Part shown: one piece after another, positions 35,526-48,089 of the stretch
Layout of the letters: each line of letters opens with the position of its first letter
How positions within the stretch are numbered: position 1 is the stretch's first letter
Origin: Tolypeutes matacus
Lineage: Eukaryota; Chordata; Mammalia; Cingulata; Chlamyphoridae
Assembly (NCBI GenBank): GCA_026826555.1
Contig: JAKSZT010054396.1
Span: 15,784,166-15,848,165 of the forward strand
Length of the DNA: 64,000 nucleotides
Direction of reading: 5' to 3'
Program-made: the position numbers and the translations under genes
Notes under the pieces: model-generated
Told to the model about the DNA's origin: nothing
Databases searched by the model: none
Seen by the model: only the letters and a program-made list of their open reading frames with translations

Positions 35526-36230
35526 AGAAGGCTTGGAGAGAGGCAGGCTTTGGTGACAATAATTTCATTTGAGACATTGTGAATTTTATATATATTTAGG
35601 ACAACCAATCAAAGAAATCGGCTATGCAGCTGGAAACCATGGTCAAATTTAGGAAAGAGGTCAGGACAAGGGACAGAGATTTGAGAGCCACTGCTCTAAC
35701 TATAATAGTTTAAAATAATGAGAGTGTAAGAGACTGAGACAGAGGGTAGCCTTCATGCCATCTACTTAAAAGGCCAGTCTTCACCCTGAGACTATAGCAA
35801 ACTCTGAAAATAATCAGGGCTATAACATGACCACAAATCAACATATGCCCAACATCTCCATCTTCACAGAGGAAAAATTTGGGATTACCAGCACAGATTA
35901 TAAACTGATATCTGAAGACAAAGACTTCAGGTCTTTTACCCTTGAATTCTCAGATTCCCTGGCAAAGCGGTTGTTCAAAAAATATCTGATGAACAGAAAG
36001 CATGACTGAAGGAGGCACAGGGAATCAAACAGAATGCCCAAGATTTTATACTTAAAGGGGTGAAATGAACACTCGAGTTCAGTGTTCTCCATCTTGCACA
36101 CTTTACATTCCACAGGTTTCTCCAACCCCCCTCCTCCTCTCCACAGACCCAAAGACACACACATATACACACTCCCTTGACCCTCAAACATTGTTATGAA
36201 AGAAATCAATATACTCTTAAACTTCAAACA
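35526..36230. other. single-copy sequence, nothing recognised
   Basis: No named repeat or gene is seen. Overlapping minus-strand frames near 35900-36227 look random. Confidence 0.35.
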
Positions 36231-36701
36231 ATAGTATAAATGTTCCCTTCAAAACTCCATATAGAAAAAGAGCATCTATGAAAAATCCATAACTAACATC
36301 ATACTGAATGGTGAAAAACTGAAAGCTTTCTCCCTAAGATAAGGAACAAGTCAAGAATGTCAGCTCTTGCCACTTAGATTCAACACTGTACTGGAGGTTC
36401 TGGCCAGGGCAATTAGGCAAAAAAAAAAAAAAAAAAAGATATAAAAGACATTAGAAAGATTAGATTGGAAAGAAAAAAGTAAAACTTTCTCTATTTGCAG
36501 ATGACATGATCTTCTATATAGAAAATCCTAAAGAAACCACACACACATACAAATTATTAGATCTAAAAGAGATCAGCAAAGTTGCAAGATACAAGATTAA
36601 TACAAACAAATCAATGTATTTCTATACACTAGCAATGAATAATCCATAAATGAAATTAAGAAAATTATTCCATTTATAACAACATAAAAAATAATACAGT
36701 A
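36231..36701 (+). mobile_element. L1 ORF2 reverse-transcriptase fragment
   Basis: RT-domain text, including the catalytic-site codons 'tttgcagatgacatgatc' (FADDMI) at about 36494-36511. It stops at 'ataaaaaataata', exactly where the ORF1 block begins. ORF2 resumes near 38655. Confidence 0.8.
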
Positions 36702-38650
36702 CTGACAACCAGCAAGATGGCGGCAGAGTAAAGAGCTCCTAGAATCAGCTCCTGCTACAGGGCAGCTGGTGATCACAGAGTACTTGTCTGGGGGCTCCAG
36801 GGAGACTAGAAAAGCATCCTGCAACATCCCTAACAGAATGTAAGGAGGAGACTGCCCATCTGCAGAGAAGATTCCTCCTAAGTAGAGCACTCCACGCCAC
36901 GGAGGCAGGTGCCCATCCTCCAATGGAGGCACAAGCCGCCTCGGGAGCTGTTCCTCGGCTCGAATTGGAAGCTCCACATCCCAAAAACGGGGGAGGAAGA
37001 AAAGGTTAGACACCAACTTCAGCTACTGATTAGTAAATTCAGCGGGCTAAAGTATAACCCTAAGAACAGCTAAAGTTTGAGCCTGTCCAAGTCAAGAGGG
37101 GAAGCCAGGTTGACTGAAAATCAGTGAAGGGTTTCTTTCACCCAGATTGGCCTGCAGCCCTAGCCTAGGCTTCAGCCCCACCTCTAGCAGGGAGGAAGCT
37201 GGCGGGCCCTGAACCAACCTATCCAGGTAACTGCAGCACAGACTGAATAATCGGAAGTCTACTAGGGCAAATGCGGTCCTCTTGGACATGCACTACATGG
37301 ATTGCTTCCCACACCTTCAGCTTAATCCCAACCCAAGCAGGGGAAAAAGGGGCATGAAGCTTCATCAGTCTCTCTGGGCAACTACAGTCTAGGCCTGCAT
37401 GAGTTGGATTATTCCACACAGCTGTGGCTCTATCTCTACCCCTGGCAAAGGAGAAAGTTGGGAGAAGCTTCATTGGTCCTTGGGGCAATGAGGGCAGCTT
37501 AGCTTGAGCCTTCGCAGCTTATAGCACCAACTACATCCTTGGCTCCAAATATACAACCAGCAAGGGAGAAAGGGCAGGAAGCCCTAAAATAAGAGATAAA
37601 CTGCACCCAGAATAAATACTCTAGTAAGCCAGATGCCAAGACACCAAGAAAAAATTACAATCCACACCAAGAAACAGGAAGATATGGCCCAATTAAAGGA
37701 ACAATATAAGCCTCCAGATGACATTAAGGAGTTGAGACAACTAACAGATGTTCAAACAAGTCTCCTTAATAAATTCAATGAGATGGCTAAAGAAATTAAG
37801 GATATTAAGAAAACATTGGATGAGCACAAAGAAAAATTTGAAAGCATACATAGAAAAATAGCAGATCTTATGGGAATGAAAGGTGCAATAAATGAAATAA
37901 AAAATACACTAGAATCATATAATAGCAGATTTGAGGAGGCAGAAGATAGGATTGGTGAGCTTGAAGAAATGGCCTCTGAAAGTGAACATACAAAAGAATA
38001 GATGAAGAAAAGATTGGAAAAACTTGAACAAAGTCTCAGGGAAATAAATGACAGCAAGAGATGTGCAAATATACATGCCATGAGTGTCCCAGAAGGAGAG
38101 GAGAAGGGAAAAGGGGCAGAAGGAATATTTGAAGAAATAATGGTAGAAAATTTCCCAACCCTATCGAAGGACATAGATATCCATGTCCAAGAAGCACGAT
38201 GTACTCCCATCTGAAAAAATCCGAATAGACCAACTCCAAGACACATACTAATGTCAAATGCCAAAGACAAAGAGAGAATTCTGAGAGCAGCAAAAGAAAA
38301 GCAATGTACAATATATGAGATACCCAATAAGATTAAGTGCCGATTTCTCACCAGAAACCATGGAGGCAAGAAGACAGTGGTATGATATATTTGAGATACT
38401 GCAAGAGAAAAACTGCCAGCCAAGAATCTTATATCTGGCATGACTGTCTTTCAAAAATGAGGGCAAGTCACACATAAACAGAAACCGAGAGAGTTTGTAA
38501 CCAAGAGACCTGCTTTGCAGGAAATACTAAAGGGTGTGCTACAGCCTGAAAAGAAAAGGCAGGAGAGAGAGGCCTGGAAGAGAGTCTAGAAATGATGATT
38601 ATATCAATAAAAGTAACTAAAAGAGTCAAAAGAGTGCTGAAAATAAAATA
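36702..38650 (+). mobile_element. L1 5' UTR and ORF1 block inside an ORF2
   Basis: Starts CAGTACTGACAACCAGCAAG, with an 'aagatggcggcagag' L1-type 5' end. A 5' UTR of about 0.93 kb follows, then ORF1 from 37633. ORF1 has a heptad-rich coiled-coil segment (about residues 30-115), a TAG at 37999-38001, an open continuation to a TGA at 38212-38214 (IMVENFPTLSKDIDIHVQEA), and decayed C-terminal-domain text to about 38540. No ORF2 or 3' UTR of its own follows. Relatives of this text form the half-L1 at 26716-30458. Confidence 0.78.
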
Positions 38651-40625
38651 AGACAGATAAAATCCAAATATTCAGGAATAAACTTAACCAACAATGTAAA
38701 GCACTTGTATTCAGAAAACTAAAATTCATTGTCAAAAGAAATTTTAAAAAAGACCTAAATAATTGGAATAACATTCCATTCTAACGGATTGAAAGACTAA
38801 ATATCATTAATTGTCAATTCTACTCAAACTGATGTACAGATTCAATGCAATCCCGATAAAAACTCCACCAGCATTTTTTAAAACAAATGGAAAACATGAT
38901 TATCAAATTTATTTGGAAGGGTCCTAAATAGCCAGAAATATCTTAAAAAGGAAAAGCGAAGTTGGAGGACTCTCATTTCTGGACTTTAAGTCGTATTACC
39001 TATCTACAGTGGTAAAAACACCATGGTACTGGCATACAGACAAGACACATAGACCAATGGAACTGAACTGATGGTTAAAAACAGACCCTCACATCTATGG
39101 TCAAATGATTTTTTTTTTTTTAATTAAGATTATTTATTTATTTATTCATTTATCCCCCCCTTGCTGCTTGTGCTAGCTGGGTCAGCTAACCACGCCGTGT
39201 GGGTGGGCTTGCCTTCACCAGGAGGCCCCGGGAACCGAACCGGGGCCTCCCATATGGTAAACAGGAGCCCTACTGATTGAGCCACAGCCGCTTCCCATGG
39301 TCAAATGATTTTTGACTAGCCTGTCAAACCCACCCAGCTCAGGCAGAACAGTCCATTCAAGAAATGGTGCTGAGAAAACTGGATATCCATAACAAAAAAA
39401 GGAAAGAGGACCCCTATCTCACACCATATACAAAAATTAACTCAAAATGAATAAAAAACCTAACTATAAAAGAACCATAAAACTTTTAGAAGAAAATGTA
39501 GGATAATATCTTCAAGACCTGGTGGTAGGTGGTGGATTCTTAAAGGAGATAAGAGGAGGACTGAGATGGACTACTGATATTTAATGTATGTAGAAGTTTT
39601 AATTAGCTTTACTGTAAAAGTGTGGAAATGTACAGAGTTGATGGTAACACATTATAGTGAGTAACAGCTGGTTTATAAATGGGGATGTGGCTGAAAATGG
39701 TACTCTAGGGATGTAAATGCCAATTGTCAGAAAGCTAGAGAATACTCTAGGGACTGAATAGCACAGAAATGAATGAGAATTGTGGCTGATGGTACAGATG
39801 CAAGAGTGTCCTTTGTGAGCCACAGCAGATGTACATCACTATTGCAGGGTAGTGGGAATGTGGAGAAGCATGGGAAAAATACAACTGGAGGACCTATAGA
39901 CTGTGGTTAACAGTAATAATGTAATATTCTTGCATCTGTGCCAAAGATGTACTGTGTTAATGATGGAGAAGGAAAATGTATGCCGGGTATATGCTGTGGA
40001 CCTAGTAGTGGTTGGGTGATACTGTCTCATAGTCTGCAGCAGATGTTCTACCACGGTATGGTGTATTGATGGAGGGGTGTTGTTTGGGAATTCTGCACAT
40101 GTGCATGATTGTTTTGTAAGTCTACAACTTCTGTCGTGAAGATATATTTGAGAAATTATAATGGGGTGGGTTGAGGGAAGAATACACCAAATGTAGGATA
40201 GGGACTATAATTGATAGAAAGATTTTGACAATATTCACGACAATGCAAGGTGTTGGTGGAGGGTTGATGTATGGGACCGCTGTATGATGTTATATGAATG
40301 TTTGCTTTGTAACGTCACAACAACTTTTACTATACACTTATTGTTTCTGTATGTTCATGTATAAATGATATAAAAAATAGGGTGGGTTGGGGAAAATACT
40401 TTGGTTAGTAGTAATATTTTGAGGATGCTCTTTAATCATTAGTTAAAAATGTTTAGCAACAATGCAAGGTATTGGTCGTAGGGTGAGGTATGAGAGCCCT
40501 GTATGATGTTATGTATGTTTGTTTTTTAAGCTCACAACTATTTATATACACTTGTTGTTTATGTATGTTCATGTATAAGTGATATACTTAAATATTTTTA
40601 AAAAATGAGAGAAAAAAAAAATAGA
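38651..40625 (+). mobile_element. L1 ORF2 remainder and long 3' UTR
   Basis: ORF2 text continues the RT fragment ('aggaataaacttaaccaacaatg'). It is interrupted by the SINE at 39114-39296, then jumps near 39515-39540 to the 3' UTR, so the ORF2 C-terminal part is lost. The 3' UTR (39540-40615) contains repeated versions of a unit with 'gggtgatgtatgggagccctgtatgatgttatg' and a poly-A end. Confidence 0.75.
39114..39296 (-). mobile_element. DAS SINE in L1, young
   Basis: Near-consensus antisense copy. TSD ATGGTCAAATGATTTTT is perfect over 17 bp (39097-39113, 39297-39313). Confidence 0.93.
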
Positions 40626-40630
40626 ATATT

Positions 40631-40838
40631 GGGGAGCGGATGTAGCTCAAGTGGGTGAGCGCCTATTTCCCATGTATGACATCCCGGGTTCAATGCCCGG
40701 TACCTCCTAAAAACAAAACAGACAAATGAAAAAACCAACTCTCACTGGGGAGCAGGTGTAGCTCAGTGGTTGAGTACCTGCTTCCCATGTTGTACAAGGT
40801 CCTGGGTTCGATCCCTGGTACCTCCTAAAAAAAAAAAT
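40631..40838 (+). mobile_element. dimeric DAS SINE
   Basis: Two complete heads at 40633-40710 and 40747-40828. Both keep GTAGCTCA and GTTCAAT/GTTCGAT B boxes, and the second is the closest in the window to tRNA-Ala. An (AAT)n tail follows. Confidence 0.88.
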
Positions 40839-41161
40839 AATAATAATACAATATTTAGGAATAAGTTTAACCAAAGAAGCGCAAAACTAGTACACTGAAA
40901 ACTACAAAACTTCATTGAAAGAAATGAAAGAAAACCTAAATAAATGCAAAGACATCCAGTGTACATGAATTAGAATACTTAAATTAAGGGAGCAATACTC
41001 TCCAAATATCTACTATCAAAATCCCAGCTCAGTTTTTTTGCAGAAATTAACAAGCTGATCCTAAAATTCATATGGAAATGCAAGAAGCACAATAGCCAAA
41101 ACAATCTTGAAAAGCCTGGAAAATCTTTTCCTTATATTTCCCAGTTTAAAATTTACCACAA

Positions 41162-42105
41162 GGGCTATAGAGACATCTGGGCACTATAGATAGGGCAGAA
41201 AACCCCAAGAATTGGCACCCTGTCAGTGGGTCTTACCTTGGACTATATCCTCACAATGTATCAGAGTTGAACTCACCTATAATTTTCCTACACATGGTTC
41301 TTATGCCCCTTTTATTTGAACCTATAATTAGCACTATACCATTAAATATGTGTCCCACAGACTTAAATCTTCTGGCTATTCAAATGCCCGCTGAGCCCTG
41401 AATCTCAGCAGAGTTGTAGCCAACACCTACCCACTGGTTCTTTGGACTTAGCCAGGACAACAAAAGGATGATGATGGACAACGCCCATCCCAAAAAACAG
41501 AGAGTGTCTACAACTGCAAGCAAGACAGTTCTACCCATCTGTCCCATGGGATCTAAGCTCCCTCTCAACTGGAAGCAGAGTGGGCATCACCATCTCAAAA
41601 TCCTCTAGATTGAGGAATGAACAAACATAAAGGGGGACTGCAACTATGGACTAAAGTAGACTTATTATTTTTCTAGTAATGGAAGAACTAGTAACATTGA
41701 TATAAAGGCAGTGTTCACCAGAGGTTCTGAGGGGAGGGAGAGGAAAGAACAGGTGTAACATGGGGCATTTTTAGGACATTGTAATTGTTCTGCATGACCT
41801 TGCAATGACAGATACAGGCCCTTATCCATTTTGTCAAAACCTATAAAATTGTGTGGTGTATAATGTAAACCATAATGTAAACTATAGACCATGTTAACAG
41901 CAATATTTCAATATGTTTTCATCAATTGTAACAAGTATACCACAGTAATGAAATATGTTTTAATGGGAAAAGGGTGTGTGGGGGGAGGGGTGAGCTATAT
42001 GGGAATCCCGTATATTTTCGGATATAATATTCATGTAATCTAAAGCTTCTTTTTAAGAAAAAAAACAAAACAAAACAAAAAAAAACAAAAAAACAAAACA
42101 AAACC
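41162..42105 (+). mobile_element. unidentified 5'-truncated retroposon, L1-type tail
   Basis: A 944-bp insertion in L1 ORF2 with TSD TTACCACAA (41153-41161, 42106-42114) and an A/C-rich poly-A end. The last 300 bp resemble an L1 3' UTR ('caattgtaacaagtataccacagtaatg'). The first 600 bp match nothing that I know. Confidence 0.6.
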
Positions 42106-42272
42106 TTACCACAAAGCTAAGGAAATCAAGAGGGTATTAATACTGGCATAAAGACAGACATGTAGACCAATGGGACTGAATAGCAAGTCTAGAAATAAAC
42201 CAACACATTTATCATCAACTGATTTTTGACAAGGGTGTCAAGACAATTCAATGAGGGAATGAATGGTCTTTT

Positions 42273-42360
42273 TTTTTTTAACCAGGAGGTCCCAGGGATC
42301 GAACCCAGGTCCCTCCATATGGGAGACGGACGCCCAACCATTTGAGCCACATCCGTCCCC
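42273..42360 (-). mobile_element. short DAS SINE
   Basis: Antisense tRNA-like head. TSD AATGAATGGTCTTTT at 42258-42272 and 42361-42375 is L1 sequence. Confidence 0.92.
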
Positions 42361-42388
42361 AATGAATGGTCTTTTGAACAAAAAACAT

Positions 42389-42531
42389 GTTCTTAACTCT
42401 AATCCATGCCTGCAGATGTAAAACCATTTTAAGTGAGATAAGTAGGATCTTTTGCTGAGATTATGTTAAGGTGTGACCTACCTCATTCAGGATATGTCTT
42501 AATCTTATTACTGGAGTCCTTTATAAATGGA

Positions 42532-42575
<44 letters not shown>

Positions 42576-42778
42576 AGATGATACCATCATGTGCCCTGCC
42601 ATGTGGCAGAGGAACCAAAGGCTCACTGGCAGCTGGTGTTTGGGAAGAAACCATTGCCTTGTTGATACCTTGATTTGGACATTTTCACAGACTCTAACCG
42701 TTAGCAAATAAATTCTCATTGTTTGAGCCCAACCTATTTCATGGTATTTGCTGGAGGATCTTAAGGAACTAAAACACA
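42389..42778 (+). mobile_element. probable LTR remnant with (GA)n
   Basis: Starts TGTTCTTAACTC and ends GGAACTAAAACA. It has an AAATAAATTCTC signal region near 42708 and a (GA)n microsatellite at about 42536-42573. It interrupts L1 ORF2. MaLR/ERVL-like in style; no clear TSD. Confidence 0.45.
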
Positions 42779-43013
42779 CACCATATACAAGAATTAACTC
42801 AAAATGCATCAAAGAAAAAAAAATGCATCAAAGACCTAAATGTAAAAGCTAAGACTATAAAACTCTTAAAAGAAGCACAGGTGTAAATTTTCATGACTTG
42901 TCAATTAGCAATGGTTTCTTAGATAATGACACCAAAAGCAGAAGCAAACAAAAAGGAAAAATAAAGTGGAGTCATCAAAATTAAAATCTTTTGTGCTTCA
43001 AAGTACACTATTA

Positions 43014-43107
43014 GGGGTCAGATGTGGCTCAACTGGTTGGGCGTCCGTTTCCCATATGGAGGGACCTGGGTTCGATCCCCGGGACCTCCCGGTAAAAAAA
43101 ACAAAAC
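43014..43107 (+). mobile_element. short DAS SINE
   Basis: Head plus A-tail. TSD AAAGTACACTATTA is perfect at 43000-43013 and 43108-43121. Confidence 0.93.
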
Positions 43108-44098
43108 AAAGTACACTATTAATAAAGTGAAAAGACAATCCACAGAATGGGAGAAACTATTTGCAAATCATATATCTGATAAAGGGACTAGTATCCAGAA
43201 TATATATAGACTCTTACAATTCAATAAAATGACAAACAACTCAATTAAAAATTAGGCAAAGGACCTGAATAGACATTTATTTCTCCAGAGAAGCTATACA
43301 AATGGCCACAAAGCACATAAAAAGATGCTCAACATCATTAGTCATTAGGGAAATGCAACTCAAAACCACAATGATATACCACTTCATACCTACTACATGC
43401 TATAATAAAATAGACAGACAAAAACAAGTGTTGGCAAGGATATGGAGAAAGTGGAACCCTCGTATATTGCTAGTGGGAGAGTAAAATAGTACAGCCACTG
43501 TGGAAAACAGTTTGACAATTCCTTAAGAATTTAAACATAGAGTTACCATATGACCCAGCAATTTCACTCCTTAAGTATATACCCAAGAGAACTGAATACA
43601 TGTAATGTCCACACAAAAATCCATACACAAATGTTTATAGTAGCATTATTCATAACACCCCAAAAATCGAAATAACCCAAGTGTTCACTAACTGATGAAT
43701 AGATAAGTAAATGTGGTATATCCCTACAAGAGAATATTGTTCACCCATAAGAAGTATGCTACAATATAGATGAGCCTTGAAAACATTATGGTGAATAAAA
43801 GCCAGATACAAAAAGCCATATACTGTATAATTTCATTTATATGAAATGTGCAGAATAGGTGAATCCATAGAGAAAAAAAAGGAGATTAGTGGTAGCCAGA
43901 GGCTGGGAGAAAGAGAGAATGGGAAGTGGCTGCTAAAAGGTATGGAGTTTGTTTCTGGGGTGATAAAAAACATTCTGGAATTAAGTAGTGGTGATGGTTG
44001 TACAATTCTGCAAATAATGCTGTAAGCCACTGAATTGTATGCTTTATAAAACAGGTAAATTTTATGGTATGTGATTTATATCTCAATTTTTAAAAAAA

Positions 44099-44866
44099 CC
44101 TGTATTGGGAGCGGGGTGGGGCGGGACACGACGAGGACGACTCCATATAACCTGTCTAGCTTATCTCTTCCAAAACAATTTTCAAACGATCTATTAGTCA
44201 TTAATGATTAATGGAAACAGATTATTTTCTACTTTTTGATAATAAAGGTAGGAACATTAAAGCCATCTGATAAACATGCCAAAAGCTGAAATTCCACCCA
44301 TAGCTTAGGCCACCAGACTTAATTCTCAACCGTTCATTCATATGAAATTTAAGAAAGTTACATGGAAGATTTTTAAAAATTTTCCTACATTTCCTTAAAT
44401 TCTTATGTCAGAATTTTAGACAACACCTACTCTTAGGTAGTCAATCCTGATTTGATTTCTTCAAACCAAAGTGCTGAAATAGTTCTGAAGATTAGTCTCA
44501 GAGCTGCTAGAATAATGACTTTGACTAGGAGCTCCCTCTACTCTATTATAGGAAGAGAGTCCAAGTTAAATGAAAAGAAAATCTACAATATTAATTGATC
44601 ACAGAATAGAATATATACTCTCAGAAGAGAAATTAAAATATAGTCAGCTAGCATCTCTCTTCTACTTCTGTCCTGTCAAAAGATAAAGGTATGTTAATGA
44701 AGCTCTCTATTGGGAATGGCTACAGCTGGTATTGCAAATGTCAAACAAAGTCTCTTGTATTCCTGCCTTATTTTAACATTAAAAAGGAACAATAAATAAA
44801 TCCAAAATACATTCCCCCCTGTAGGGCCAAGATTTCCATTTTCTTTACCATAAACTTGTAAGATTT
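44099..44866. other. single-copy sequence with a short GC-rich patch
   Basis: 44106-44145 is an isolated GC/CpG-rich patch beside the L1 end. The remainder is AT-rich with nothing named. Confidence 0.35.
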
Positions 44867-44882
44867 AAAACATAAAATCTAT

Positions 44883-45638
44883 CCTAGCCATGGAAGAGCA
44901 TTTTCTTGTTTATTGGCAAAGCTGTCACCATTTAATTGGTATCAGATTCTGACTTGCACAAGTAACATTCGTCACTGTTAAAAACCTGCAGTGTTTTCGA
45001 GGTACCGGGCGAGGTTTTCTAACTAATTTTCAAATGTTTCTAGGAAACTGGACTGTTTCAGACAGATGGGGAATATAACAAGATGTCAAGAAATCCACAA
45101 TGATAAAGATGAAGCTTTATTCAGCTCCGTGGCAGTGGATCGTCAAACTTGAATTTGTATTGTGTTGGGAATAATTTTCTGGGAACTATATAGGCCTAAA
45201 TGTTGATTGTTAAATAGATCATAGTGTTTATGCAAAGAATGATATGTGTGCTTTGTTGTAATTGGATAATATGCTGGATTCATCTGGGTGATCGTTTAGG
45301 ATGATAAGTGAAGGTGGGAAGGTAAAAAATGAACAGACCACTTGTTCTTGGCATGGTGGAAATTATGACTTTATTTACAAAACACTTAAAAGTTATGACA
45401 AAATTAGCTATAATAAAGGCGTATTTCATGAACCATGTGTTATAGTTAGGGTTCAGCCAAGTTCAGGCCACCCGTTTTCAAAAGTTATCTTGGAACAACC
45501 ATGCCCATTCGTTTACATATTAAGGTTTGTTTTCTGAAATACTGATTATCTTTCACAAGTTTGTGTGTTGCTTGCATCAGCGCTGTAACTTAGTGAAGGC
45601 AATCTCAATAAAGAATGCATTTTCTCAAAAAATAAAAT
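44883..45638 (+). pseudogene. unidentified processed retrocopy (mostly 3' UTR)
   Basis: About 0.76 kb bounded by TSDs AAAACATAAAATCTA (44868-44882 and about 45640-45654). It ends in an AATAAAG signal (about 45608-45614) and an A-rich tail (AAAAAATAAAATAAAAC), the marks of an L1-mediated mRNA insertion. No frame gives a protein that I recognise, so it is probably a 5'-truncated copy of a 3' UTR. A 78-codon frame at 45301-45537 has no visible domain. Confidence 0.6.
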
Positions 45639-45654
45639 AAAACATAAAATCTAA

Positions 45655-48089
45655 ACATCTATGTAAACATCTAATAAGCAGAACTTCCAAATTAGCCAAC
45701 TTATAAATCCATGTGATAGTGCCTAGAAAAGGAAGTGAAATTGTTTCAATGCACCTATCTCAACTAAAATGTTATCCAGGGAAAAAGGAAAAGTTCCTAT
45801 GGTTTAAAAAAAAAAAAAAAAAGTCTCTGTGGTTGTTTTTCTGTGGATTCCATGAAAGGCTGCCCTTCTCTTTTTATATAAGAAATCCCATAATATAAGA
45901 CTATTTTTTGACTTAGTGCCCATCAGCAAAAGCAAATTATTATGTAAACTGACACCTCTTTTCAAAAAGGGGAAAACACGTCAACATTTAACCTTTTGAA
46001 AAAATAGTATTAGCCCCCACACACACACTCACTTATCACCACCAGTTTAAAACAAAAACAAAAACAACATACACTCAGACTTCTAAAGACAATCACAGAT
46101 AAAGATAAAAACTTGCTTGAGACCAATTATAAAAATTTAAATATAGAAGATGAAGTTTCATACATCAGCTTATCAAATGTAATAAACTACAGCCAATAGG
46201 GGCCAGAACAAGAAAGTTCTCAAATGGGAAAATTAAAGATGCTTAGGGGAACAGGGTTGAGATTCATGAGGTATAGATCATGCCCAAGCCAATCTGGAAC
46301 CAATAATCTTAGCCAGTTCTATGACATTAGAGAAATTCTTTCGTTAAGAAAAAGAATATGGTAGAATTCCTTTGACTTCCAGCATTTTCCAAATTCTTTA
46401 TAATAAGCATTTATTACTTTTAAGGATATTTAGAACTTTTAATAGTCAGTTTCAATGCCTGAATGCTGAAACCTTACTAGTAGAAAATAATCTCAAACAA
46501 GCATAAAACGAAGTGGACACATTGCTGTAAAGGTACAAGGTCAAGGCATGCCAAGTAGACAGTTTGCCCTGAGGGCATCAGAGATAATAATGCTTGTACT
46601 TTGTCCCAATCTTCTCTCTGACAAAACAGGCTTTTGTCCAGAGTCACCAGATGCCTCAGAATTAGTTAGCTAAATGCCAGAGGCTCAGAGCCTAGATAAC
46701 CCAGCCACACTTGGTGCAGGGATTAAGAAACAATCCCAGCCCACAACTCTATTGAGCAAGCTTTGGCAGCTGCCAGGGCTGCCAGGGCCAATAAAGAATA
46801 ATGAGAGTACAGGAGTCCACAGGCATAGGTACGCCTCTTTCCCACACCAATGCTCCACTTTCCTTTTTTTCCCTCAGATAACCCATCCTGCTGCCAACTC
46901 CAAATTACAATCTTATTGGTCTTCTTAGTTTGGCCACCATGGCTGTTTTTCCTCTTTTAAAAATGGTGATGGTAAAACTTAAACACTTCCAAATAAACTG
47001 AAGCGGGTCCTTGCTTAGGGTATTTCCATAAGGTTATGAGCCTTGATTTCTACCCAGTTAAATCTCTTCTGGCTCTCATTTTAGCAGACGAGAATATTAA
47101 TAGGCTGTCCTAGAAGAGTTGTAAAATCGAATATCCAACCATTTCTTGTTGAAATCTTAATATAAAAGAGGGTAAAGGGAAAAAAAATAAAACAAGAAAA
47201 GGAAGGGAAAAAAACAAACTTCCTCTCAGGGCAATGCTGAGACCCCTAGATCAAACCCCAATTCCCTCCCTACACCATTGCCAGCCACACACAACCAAAG
47301 CCAAGAACAAGCCTACTTAAAACAGAGCCTTTCACACATTTCCTTCCTTGGCCAACTCTGAGGCCAGGATGAGAGATTTTGTTGGCATATGCCAGTTCTT
47401 GTTTATGAGCTGGTTACCACCTCAAAGGCTGATTGGCCCTGGGCCTGTCCTCTCTTTATATGATCTTTCAAGCTTCAAACAGGATCTTTTCTTGGACGCC
47501 ACTCAAGATATTAATGTGGGTTACTTAACCTATTGCTTCCAGCTCAAGCTCAATCCAAAGACATCTCTGGTGGCTACATTCTGAGGGAGCAGTCAACATC
47601 ATCCAATATGGAACAACTTTTTTATCCACCCATATAAAGTAGAGAAAAACCAAAACATTTCATATTTAAAGTAAAAGCAAGAATTTCCTGCCTATCAATC
47701 AATACTTAGAGAATCAACCTCACGTGGCCATCAGACAAGAGTTGAAGTGACTAAAATCAAGTGATCCTTTCCTTTGCTGTGATAGTATATCAAAGAAGGT
47801 AGGAAGGAAGAGATCTGTTTTGCTGATAATTCAACTGAATCCTATACTAAGAGCTTACTTCTGAAATCTTGTAGTAGGAATTTTCCTATGTTGGATTCCA
47901 TATCCCATTGAACAGGAATTTAAAAGAGAAATTTGAAAGTGATTCTAGGGCTATTTTTTGCTGCCTTTCCATATTACCATGGACCCTTTGCTCAAACCCT
48001 TAATTCCACCTGACATTTTAGAGTTTGAGGGAAAATGAAAACCCAGACACACTTAGAACCAGTTTAGCCTGGTTCTCTGCTTTTACTGA
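45655..48089. other. longest single-copy stretch, no gene seen
   Basis: About 2.4 kb without a repeat that I recognise. I looked for exons and RNA genes on both strands and found nothing convincing. Confidence 0.4.

Larger units (their letters stand above)
40848..44098 (+). mobile_element. L1 ORF2 to 3' UTR with several insertions
   Basis: ORF2 text at 40848-41161, 42106-42257, 42779-42999 and 43122-43860, then the 3' UTR to 44098. It is interrupted by a 944-bp retroposon (41162-42105), a SINE (42273-42360), an LTR-like piece (about 42385-42778) and another SINE (43014-43107). Confidence 0.8.

Noticed and set aside
36597..37016. Minus-strand frame of 139 codons
   Set aside because: Antisense of the L1 5' UTR and adjacent ORF2.
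37752..38441. 229-codon open frame on the minus strand, with hydrophobic stretches
   Set aside because: It is the exact antisense shadow of L1 ORF1, whose A-rich codons read as Phe/Leu/Ser-rich on the other strand.
40747..40828. Possible functional tRNA-Ala gene
   Set aside because: A and B boxes are good, but the anticodon arm and acceptor pairing are degraded and it sits in a dimeric SINE with an A-rich tail.
42536..42573. (GA)n array as a possible functional element
   Set aside because: A simple microsatellite inside an LTR-like remnant.
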